NCBI GenBank assembly: GCA_946482165.1
Contig: CAMLQS010000357.1
Coordinates: 1-5,123, forward strand
Direction: 5' to 3'
Source: an uncultured Verrucomicrobiota bacterium
Lineage (GTDB): Bacteria > Verrucomicrobiota > Verrucomicrobiae > Opitutales > Opitutaceae
Length of the DNA: 5,123 bases
Shown: positions 1 to 5,123 of the stretch, piece after piece
Numbering within the stretch: the stretch's first letter is position 1
How the letters are laid out: every line of letters starts with the position of its first letter
The notes under the pieces: model-generated
Databases searched by the model: none
Seen by the model: only the letters and a program-made list of their open reading frames with translations
What the model was told of the DNA's origin: nothing
Program-made: the position numbers and the translations under genes

Positions 1-50
1 AAAGCCTCTCGCATGGCCTACAAACTTTAGCTCATTAGGTTAATGCCTAT

Positions 51-63
51 GGGCCTTCGGCCC
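51..63. repeat. Short GC hairpin, GGGCC-TTC-GGCCC
   Basis: Perfect 5-bp inverted repeat with a 3-nt TTC loop, visible directly in the sequence. No run of T follows on either strand, so it is not a classic intrinsic terminator. It lies about 155 bp beyond the stop codon of the minus-strand regulator, beside a second hairpin at 72-90. It may be part of an extragenic palindromic repeat or a weak transcription barrier. Confidence 0.4.
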
Positions 64-71
64 GCCTCCGC

Positions 72-90
72 CTCGGTCGCCTTGGCCGAG
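72..90. repeat. GC hairpin, CTCGGTC-GCCTT-GGCCGAG
   Basis: Seven-pair inverted repeat (one G-T wobble at 77/85) around a 5-nt loop. It lies 8 bp from the hairpin at 51-63. On the plus strand a pyrimidine-rich stretch (91-100) follows, but there is no true T tract. The pair resembles the layout of repetitive extragenic palindromes. Only one copy is present in this window, so a repeat family cannot be shown from the sequence alone. Confidence 0.4.
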
Positions 91-193
91 CATCCTCTCT
101 CGCTCACGCTGCCCCGGTTTATTTCCCAGACACACCCTAACGAGGGATGCGCGCGAGCCGAGGCCGATTGCGTCCGCCCCCACCGGGGCCTCG

Positions 194-216
194 TTCGTCA
201 CGAATGCCGTCACGGC
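194..216. repeat. Two adjacent 11-bp palindromes sharing CGTCACG
   Basis: TTCGT-C-ACGAA (194-204) and GCCGT-C-ACGGC (206-216) are both perfect inverted repeats with a single central base. They share the 7-bp core CGTCACG with a 12-bp period. The second ends directly at the stop codon of the minus-strand regulator (217-219). The 1-nt spacer suits a dimeric protein-binding site better than a simple RNA hairpin. Function is unknown, and in GC-rich DNA such a pair could arise by chance. Confidence 0.35.
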
Positions 217-1029
217 TCACTCCGCGACCGCCTTCCTGCTGTCGCGAAACTTCGCCGGGCTCACGCCCAGCACCTGCTTGAACACCCGCGAGAAATGGAA
301 GCGGTCGCAAAACCCCGCCGCCTCCGCGATCTGATCCATCGTCAAGTCCCCCCGGCGCAGCCACCCGCAGGCCTGCTCGATGCGCAAACGCAGCAGATAC
401 TGATGCGGCGTGTGCCCGACCGCCTGCCGGAATTTCCGGATAAACGCGTTGGCGTTCATGCCCGTCTCCCGCGCCAGCTCGGCGTTGCTCACCGTCGGTC
501 CGCCTTCCCTCAGTCGCTGCAAGACCTGGGCCATGCGCTTGTCCGCCACGCGCCCCTCCCAGTAGTCCGCCGGCACCGCCGCCAGAGCCGGGTTGATCAC
601 CGCCTGCGCGAGAAACGAAGCCGTCAACGAATCCGCCTCGGGCGACTTCTCCAACACCCCGATCAGACGCCGGATCATCGAGCGCTCGGCCTCCGTCGGC
701 GCATGCTCGAAGATACGCCCTGCCGTCACCGCGCGATCCAGCCCGAGAGTGAAATGCATGTAGAGATGCCCGACCGTCCCCACGCACCCGGCGGCGAACG
801 CGGTGTGCGGAGGGATCAGCACCACCCGCCCGGGCTCGATCGGGATGCGCTTATTCTTCATGACCAAAAACGCGCCGGCGGCGTCGTTGCAATACCACCG
901 CCAATACGGGGCGGAGAGATTCTCGTGCTCCCACTTGGAAAGGACGCAGTAGGCGCAGGTCAGAATCTGCGGAGGAGCCGCCACCGCGACTGAATACCAC
1001 TGCTTGTGGATGGATTGAGACAGAGCCAT
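217..1029 (-). CDS. AraC-family transcriptional regulator
   Basis: A cytoplasmic DNA-binding regulator of 270 residues, the normal length for the family, and complete. The N-terminal part (about 10-110) looks like a small cupin-type ligand-sensing domain; RWYCNDAAGAF (44-54) and PGRVVLIPPHTAF (66-78) are typical of the sensor half of sugar-responsive AraC regulators. The C-terminal part carries two helix-turn-helix motifs: one around 180-202 (NAELARETGMNANAFIRKF) and one around 230-252 (MDQIAEAAGFCDRFHFSRVF), followed by the family signature GVSPAKFR (255-262). The gene ends in TGA (217-219 on the plus strand). It is transcribed away from the fucosidase/GH2 pair across a 152-bp intergenic region, which suggests it controls that pair in response to a sugar or oligosaccharide; the ligand is unknown. 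No Shine-Dalgarno sequence precedes the ATG at 1029. Several cysteines (C25, C28, C47, C82) lie in the sensor domain; I do not assign them a role. The family call is firm; the target genes are inferred from position. Confidence 0.93.
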   Translation of the reverse strand: MALSQSIHKQWYSVAVAAPPQILTCAYCVLSKWEHENLSAPYWRWYCNDAAGAFLVMKNKRIPIEPGRVVLIPPHTAFAAGCVGTVGHLYMHFTLGLDRAVTAGRIFEHAPTEAERSMIRRLIGVLEKSPEADSLTASFLAQAVINPALAAVPADYWEGRVADKRMAQVLQRLREGGPTVSNAELARETGMNANAFIRKFRQAVGHTPHQYLLRLRIEQACGWLRRGDLTMDQIAEAAGFCDRFHFSRVFKQVLGVSPAKFRDSRKAVAE

Positions 1030-1181
1030 GCGTATTTTCTACATAAGTTTATCCCCGGCATCCATAGCCATTTCGACCCGTTTCGGATAGTCTGACACCC
1101 CGCGCACGCGCGACGCCCAGGCCGTGACCCGACCTCGGTGTCCTCGGCCCCGCGCCTCCGCCCCCTGTTTGCCCTCTCCCG
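1030..1181. promoter_or_regulatory. Divergent intergenic region, probable promoter/operator
   Basis: This 152-bp gap separates the divergent regulator and fucosidase genes. The half next to the regulator (about 1030-1094) is much more AT-rich than its surroundings; the half next to the fucosidase is C-rich and pyrimidine-biased with no Shine-Dalgarno sequence. On the minus strand, GAAAAT (1039-1034) or TATGTA (1045-1040) could serve as a -10 element very close to the regulator's ATG. On the plus strand, TTGAGA (1015-1020, inside the regulator gene) and TACATA (1040-1045) form a poor -35/-10 pair with a 19-nt spacer. TTTCG occurs at 1071 and 1081, 10 bp or one helical turn apart, and could be part of an AraC-type operator. 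The region's role follows from gene orientation; the individual elements are weak guesses. Confidence 0.45.
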
Positions 1182-2858
1182 ATGCCCATCACCACCCCCG
1201 CCACCCTCGCCCTCGCCGGCGCCTTGCTCGCGCTCACCGCGCTCACCGCCTCCGCCGCCAACCCGATCCCCTCGGACGCCAAGCCCGTCGAGATCGTCGC
1301 CACCACCGCCGAGCCGATGACCGAAGGCCCCTTCAAGCCCACTTGGGAATCCCTCGCCGCCTACGAGGTGCCGGAGTGGTTTCGCGACGCGAAATTCGGC
1401 ATCTGGGCGCACTGGGGGCCCCAGTGCGTGCCCGAAGCCAACGACTGGTATGCCCGCCAGATGTATTTCCAAGGCCACTGGCAAAACAAACACCACCTCG
1501 AGCACTACGGCCACCCGTCCGAGTTCGGCTTCAAGGACATCATGAACTCGTGGAAAGCCGAAAAGTGGGAACCCGAGAAACTCGTCGCCTTCTACAAAAA
1601 GGTGGGCGCCCGCTACTTCTTCGCGATGGCCAACCACCACGACAACCTCGACATGTGGGCCAGCAAACACCACGCGTGGAACACCGTCCGCGTCGGCCCC
1701 AAAAAGGACCTCATCGCCGGCTGGGCCGCCGCCGCCCGCGCCCAGGGCCTGCCCTTCGGCGTCAGCGTCCACTCCGCCCACGCCTGGAGCTGGTATGAAC
1801 CCTCCCAAGGCGCCGACAAGGAAGGCCCCAAGGCCGGCGTGCCCTACGACGGCAAACTCACCAAGGCCGACGGCAAGGGCAAGTGGTGGGAGGGCCTCGA
1901 TCCGCAGGAGCTCTACGCCCAGAACCACACCCCGAGCCCCGGCTTCGACACCGAGAAGGGCCTCTGGGGCCGCTGGGAATGGGGCAACGGCGTCAGCCAG
2001 CCCGACCTCGCCTACTGCCAAAACTTCTACGACCGCACCGTCGATCTCATCAACCAGGCGCGGCCCGACCTCGTCTACTTCGACGACACCGCCTTGCCCC
2101 TCTGGCCCGTCTCCGACGCCGGCCTGAAAGCCACCGCTCACTACTACAACAGCCGCCTCGCCCGCGGCCTCGACGCCGGCGTGGTCTTCGGCAAGATCCT
2201 CGACGAACGCCAACGCGACGCCCTCGTCTGGGACGTCGAGCGCGGCGTCCCGCCCGACCTCATACCCACGCCCTGGCAGACCTGCACCTGCCTCGGCGGC
2301 TGGCACTACGACCGCGGCCTGTATGAACGGGGCGGATACAAGAGCGCCCGCGCCGTCGTCCACATGCTCGCCGACATCGTGAGCAAAAACGGCAACCTCC
2401 TCCTCAACGTCCCCGTCCGCGGCGACGGCTCCATCGACGACAAGGAAGTCACGATCCTCGAGCAGATCGCCGCCTGGCTCGACGCGAACCAGGAAGCCGT
2501 GTTCGCCACCCGCCCGTGGAAGGTCTTCGGCGAAGGTCCCGCCAGCGCGGGCGCCAAGCTCGACGGCCCGGGCTTCAACGAAGGCAAGGCCAAGCCCTTC
2601 ACCCCCGCCGACGTCCGCTACACCACGAGCAAGGACGGCCGCACCCTCTACGTCATCTCGCTCGGCGTCCCCACCGAGCCGCTCCGGCTCGCCACCCTCG
2701 GACGCGAAGCCGCCGGCCGCGAGATCGCGGAGGTGCGCCTGATCGGCGGCGATGAGACGATCGAGTGGTCGCAATCCGCCGAGGCCCTGACCCTCGCCGC
2801 CCCCCGCTCCGCGCCGAACGACATCGCGGTCGTCTTCAAGATCACCCTCCGCGACTGA
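1182..2858 (+). CDS. Secreted alpha-L-fucosidase, glycoside hydrolase family 29
   Basis: Predicted exported retaining exo-enzyme of 558 residues that releases terminal alpha-L-fucose from glycans. Residues 1-25 form a hydrophobic signal peptide with a likely cleavage after ASA (23-25), though it lacks the usual basic residue near the N-terminus. The catalytic (beta/alpha)8 barrel spans about 50-440. Visible GH29 landmarks are KFGIWAHWGP (71-80), the paired histidines in NHHDNLDMW (151-159), the nucleophile strand RPDLVYFDD (294-302) with D301 the likely nucleophile, WDVERG (350-355) where E353 is a candidate acid/base, PWQT (364-367), and SKNGNLLLNVPVRGDGSI (401-418). A small beta-rich C-terminal domain follows (about 442-558). 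An insertion rich in Lys, Gly and Trp (about 207-270) is present. ATG at 1182 is the only good start: an in-frame TGA lies at 1125-1127 and no ATG, GTG or TTG falls between. No Shine-Dalgarno sequence is seen. It is the first gene of a probable two-gene operon with the GH2 gene. The family is secure; the exact linkage cleaved is not. Confidence 0.93.
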   Translation: MPITTPATLALAGALLALTALTASAANPIPSDAKPVEIVATTAEPMTEGPFKPTWESLAAYEVPEWFRDAKFGIWAHWGPQCVPEANDWYARQMYFQGHWQNKHHLEHYGHPSEFGFKDIMNSWKAEKWEPEKLVAFYKKVGARYFFAMANHHDNLDMWASKHHAWNTVRVGPKKDLIAGWAAAARAQGLPFGVSVHSAHAWSWYEPSQGADKEGPKAGVPYDGKLTKADGKGKWWEGLDPQELYAQNHTPSPGFDTEKGLWGRWEWGNGVSQPDLAYCQNFYDRTVDLINQARPDLVYFDDTALPLWPVSDAGLKATAHYYNSRLARGLDAGVVFGKILDERQRDALVWDVERGVPPDLIPTPWQTCTCLGGWHYDRGLYERGGYKSARAVVHMLADIVSKNGNLLLNVPVRGDGSIDDKEVTILEQIAAWLDANQEAVFATRPWKVFGEGPASAGAKLDGPGFNEGKAKPFTPADVRYTTSKDGRTLYVISLGVPTEPLRLATLGREAAGREIAEVRLIGGDETIEWSQSAEALTLAAPRSAPNDIAVVFKITLRD

Positions 2859-2910
2859 GCCCCGGCTCGGCTTCCGTTCCAGCCGCGCCCGTCCCCCGGA
2901 CGCGCCCCCC
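2859..2910 (+). other. Short GC-rich spacer with two small hairpins
   Basis: The 52-bp gap between the fucosidase stop and the GH2 start has no promoter-like sequence and no Shine-Dalgarno motif, so cotranscription is likely. GAGCC-CC-GGCTC (2857-2868) overlaps the fucosidase stop codon. A second fold, GTCC-CCC-GGAC (2891-2901), can be extended by GCGC on each side (2885-2888 and 2902-2905) across a 2-nt bulge and ends five bases before the GH2 ATG. No T tract follows either hairpin, so they are not canonical terminators. They might limit read-through, stabilise mRNA ends or mask the GH2 start, or be a by-product of base composition. Confidence 0.3.
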
Positions 2911-5123
2911 ATGATCCCCTCCGCATCGAGCCTCCGCCGCCTCTGCGCCGCCTTCGCGCTGATCCTGGCGATTCTCCCCGACGCCGCGTCGCCCGTGTCC
3001 GCCGCCACCGAGCCCCCCGCCCCGCCCCCGCTTCGCGAGCGGATCAACTTCAACCGCGACTGGAAGTTCCTCCTCGGCGACCATCCCGGCGCCGAGGCCG
3101 CGACCTTCGACGACGCGACGTGGTCCGCCATCGGCCTGCCGCACAGCTTCAGCATGCCGTATTTCGCCGCGACCAGCTCCTTCTACGCCGGCTACGGTTG
3201 GTATCGAAAAACCTTCGACGTGCCCGGCGCCTGGCAAGGCAAGCGCCTCTTTCTCCACTTCGACGGAGCGTTTCAGGAAGCCGAGATCTGGGTCAACGGC
3301 CGCCCCGTCGGCACGCACCAAGGCGGCTACACCGGCTTCGAAATCGACATCACCGACGGCGCGACCGCCGGGAAAAACCTCGTCGCCGTGCGCCTCAACA
3401 ACCGCTGGAACCCGCGCCTCGCCCCGCGCGCCGGCGAGCACCACTTCAGCGGCGGCATCTACCGCAACGTCTGGCTCCTCGCCACCGATCCCCTCCACGT
3501 CGCCTGGTATGGCACCTTCGTCACCACGCCGCGCGTCTCCGCCGACGAGGGCGTCGTCAACGTGAAGACCGAGGTCACCAACCAGTCCACCACCCCGAAA
3601 AGCTGCACCGTGCGCACCGAAATCCTCGACCCCGAGGGCAAGGTCGTCGCGACCATGAGCACCCGCCGCGACCTCGCTTCCGGCGCCACCGAGACCTTCG
3701 ACCAGACCAGCGAGCCCGTCGCCAAGCCCCGCCTCTGGTCCCCCGAGCAGCCCACGCTCTACACGGTCAAAACCACCGTGCTCGACGGCGAGCGCCCCGC
3801 CGACGACTTCGTTTCCCCGCTCGGGTTCCGCTGGTTCGAGTTCACCGCCGACCGCGGCTTTTTCCTCAACGGCAAACACCACTACTTCCGCGGCGCCAAC
3901 GTCCACCAGGACCACGCCGGCTGGGCCGACGCGGTCGCCGACAACGGCTTTTTCCGCGACGTGCGCCAGATCAAGGACGCCGGCTTCGACTTCATCCGCG
4001 GCTCCCACTACCCGCACGCGCCCGCCTTCTCCGAGGCCTGCGACCGCCTCGGCATGCTCTTCTGGTCCGAGAACTGTTTCTGGGGCACCGGCGGCGGCGA
4101 CGGCCCCTGGGGCGGCAGCGCCTATCCCACCGATCCCGCCGACGAGGCCGGCTTCGAGGCGAGCGTCCGCGCCAGCCTGCGCGACATGATCCGCATCCAT
4201 CGCAACCACCCGAGCATCGTCGTCTGGAGCATGTCCAACGAGCCCTTCTTCAGCGCCCAGGAGGTCATGCCCCAGGTCCGCCGTCTGCTCCGCGAACTCG
4301 TCCGGTATTCGCACGAGCTCGACCCCACCCGCCCCGCAGCCATCGGTGGCGCCCAGCGCGGCGAGATCGACAAACTCGGCGACATCGCCGGCTACAACGG
4401 CGACGGCGCCCGCCTCTTCCCCGACCCCGGAGTGCCCAACGTCGTCTCCGAATACGGACTCACCATGGAGGACCGCCCCGGCACCTACGCCCCCGGCTGG
4501 GGCGACCTGCCCCACACCCTCGGCGTCGATCCCGCCACACCCGGCGCCTGGCGTCTCCCCTGGCGCAGCGGCGAGGTCATCTGGTGCGGCTTCGACCACG
4601 GCAGCATCGCCGGCCGCACCTTCGGCGGCATGGGCATGGTGGACTACCACCGCCTGCCGAAGCGCCAGTGGTATTGGTATCGCAACGAATACCGCGGCGT
4701 CCCCCCGCCCGCCTGGCCGCAACCCGGCGCCGCCGCCGCCCTCCGCCTCGCCGCCGACAAGACCACCCTCCGCTCCGCCGACGGCACCGACGACATCCAC
4801 CTCGTCGTCACCGTCGTGGACAAGGACGGCGCGCCCCTGAGCAACTGCCCCGAGGTCAAGCTCGCCATCGAGTCCGGCCCCGGCGAGTTCCCCACCGGCC
4901 CCGACATCACCTTCGCCGCCGACTCCGACATCGCCATCCGCGACGGCGCCGCCGCCATCTCCTTCCGCTCCTTCCACGCCGGCGAGACCCTCATCCGCGC
5001 CACCTCGCCCGGCCTGGCCGACGCCACCATCCGCCTCACCTCCCTCGGCGAGCACAGGTTCGTCCCCGGCCTCACCCCGCCCGCCGCGCCGCGCCCCTAC
5101 AAGCGTTTCTCCGCCGCGCCCGC
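2911..5123 (+). CDS. Secreted glycoside hydrolase family 2, beta-galactosidase-like (3' end missing)
   Basis: Open reading frame of 737 codons plus two bases running off the window. It is a predicted exported retaining glycosidase, most like beta-galactosidases, though GH2 also includes beta-mannosidases and beta-glucuronidases. A signal peptide (about 1-31) has an RR n-region (9-10), a hydrophobic core and cleavage near VSA. Next come the jelly-roll sugar-binding domain (about 42-195, with NFNRDWKF at 46-53 and HHFSGGIYRNVWL at 177-189), an Ig-like sandwich (about 196-305), and the TIM barrel (about 306-600). Barrel landmarks are FRGANVHQDHAGW (326-338), FIRGSHYPHAPAF (361-373), MSNEP (441-445) with E444 the expected acid/base, and SEYG (513-516) with E514 the expected nucleophile. 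A C-terminal Ig-like/invasin-type domain (about 606-712) follows, and the protein continues beyond the window. The ATG at 2911 places the signal peptide correctly but has no Shine-Dalgarno sequence. Located 52 bp after the fucosidase, it probably acts on the glycan after defucosylation; this is inferred from context. Confidence 0.9.
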   Translation, partial: MIPSASSLRRLCAAFALILAILPDAASPVSAATEPPAPPPLRERINFNRDWKFLLGDHPGAEAATFDDATWSAIGLPHSFSMPYFAATSSFYAGYGWYRKTFDVPGAWQGKRLFLHFDGAFQEAEIWVNGRPVGTHQGGYTGFEIDITDGATAGKNLVAVRLNNRWNPRLAPRAGEHHFSGGIYRNVWLLATDPLHVAWYGTFVTTPRVSADEGVVNVKTEVTNQSTTPKSCTVRTEILDPEGKVVATMSTRRDLASGATETFDQTSEPVAKPRLWSPEQPTLYTVKTTVLDGERPADDFVSPLGFRWFEFTADRGFFLNGKHHYFRGANVHQDHAGWADAVADNGFFRDVRQIKDAGFDFIRGSHYPHAPAFSEACDRLGMLFWSENCFWGTGGGDGPWGGSAYPTDPADEAGFEASVRASLRDMIRIHRNHPSIVVWSMSNEPFFSAQEVMPQVRRLLRELVRYSHELDPTRPAAIGGAQRGEIDKLGDIAGYNGDGARLFPDPGVPNVVSEYGLTMEDRPGTYAPGWGDLPHTLGVDPATPGAWRLPWRSGEVIWCGFDHGSIAGRTFGGMGMVDYHRLPKRQWYWYRNEYRGVPPPAWPQPGAAAALRLAADKTTLRSADGTDDIHLVVTVVDKDGAPLSNCPEVKLAIESGPGEFPTGPDITFAADSDIAIRDGAAAISFRSFHAGETLIRATSPGLADATIRLTSLGEHRFVPGLTPPAAPRPYKRFSAAP

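Larger units (their letters stand above)
1..216. other. Non-coding region downstream of the regulator gene
   Basis: No credible gene lies here. The left part (about 1-50) is clearly more AT-rich than the rest of the window and includes a small inverted repeat, CATTA-GGT-TAATG, at 33-45. Two GC-rich hairpins and a pair of short palindromes follow and are listed separately. A reading frame opens on the plus strand at 43, but it runs antisense through the AraC-family gene, has an Arg/Pro/His-rich composition and is judged spurious. The segment is the 3' flank of the minus-strand regulator; what lies to its left is outside the window. Confidence 0.6.

Noticed and set aside
51..90. Intrinsic terminator
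   Set aside because: The hairpins are real but neither is followed by a T tract on either strand, and the regulator stop is more than 120 bp away, so a terminator call is not supported.
43..993. Plus-strand open frame of 316 codons opposite the regulator
   Set aside because: Arg/Pro/His-rich product without family resemblance, antisense to a convincing AraC-family protein.
1124..2326. Plus-strand frames overlapping the fucosidase in other phases
   Set aside because: Products are Arg/Pro/Ser/Thr-rich low-complexity sequences typical of shifted frames in GC-rich genes.
2929..2970. Twin-arginine (Tat) or lipoprotein signal in the GH2 N-terminus
   Set aside because: SLRRLCAAF has an RR pair but lacks the full Tat consensus, and the cysteine precedes rather than follows the hydrophobic core, so there is no lipobox. 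An ordinary Sec signal is the better reading.
960..3155. Minus-strand open frame of 731 codons across the intergenic region and fucosidase
   Set aside because: Its product is a low-complexity Gly/Ala/Val/Glu-rich sequence with no recognisable domain, and it lies antisense to a clear GH29 gene. Long antisense frames are expected where third codon positions are nearly all G or C.
2842..5055. Minus-strand open frame of 737 codons opposite the GH2 gene
   Set aside because: It is codon-aligned with the plus-strand GH2 gene, its product is Gly/Ala/Val-rich without motifs, and the plus strand carries conserved catalytic residues. It is a composition artefact.
1..5123. CRISPR array, tRNA, rRNA, riboswitch, insertion sequence or phage genes
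   Set aside because: No regularly spaced long repeats, no transposase or integrase-like protein and no recognisable structured RNA gene was seen on either strand.

Overview
The window is strongly GC-rich, with G or C at nearly every third codon position, no recognisable Shine-Dalgarno sequences, and exported glycoside hydrolases beside an AraC-type regulator. This fits a polysaccharide-degrading bacterium of the Verrucomicrobiota (Opitutaceae-like) or a related PVC lineage. That assignment is an inference from style and protein character, not from a marker gene.

Layout: positions 1-216 are non-coding and hold several short inverted repeats, including two GC-rich hairpins (51-63, 72-90) and two back-to-back 11-bp palindromes sharing the core CGTCACG (194-204, 206-216). 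A complete AraC-family transcriptional regulator lies on the minus strand (217-1029). A 152-bp divergent intergenic region follows (1030-1181); its AT-richer half next to the regulator is the best promoter candidate in the window. On the plus strand come a complete, exported GH29 alpha-L-fucosidase (1182-2858) and, after a 52-bp gap, an exported glycoside hydrolase family 2 enzyme of beta-galactosidase type (2911 to the window end). The GH2 gene is open at its 3' end.

The three genes look like one small carbohydrate-utilisation locus. The regulator would sense a sugar or oligosaccharide and control the divergent hydrolase operon. The fucosidase would remove terminal alpha-L-fucose, and the GH2 enzyme would then remove the exposed beta-linked sugar (probably galactose) from fucosylated plant, algal or host glycans. 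I see no transporter, SusC/SusD pair, sulfatase or fucose catabolism gene, so the substrate stays open. There is no convincing evidence for a wholly new system. The points worth a second look are the short palindromes, non-SD translation starts, a possible leaderless start for the regulator, and small departures from textbook GH29 motifs.
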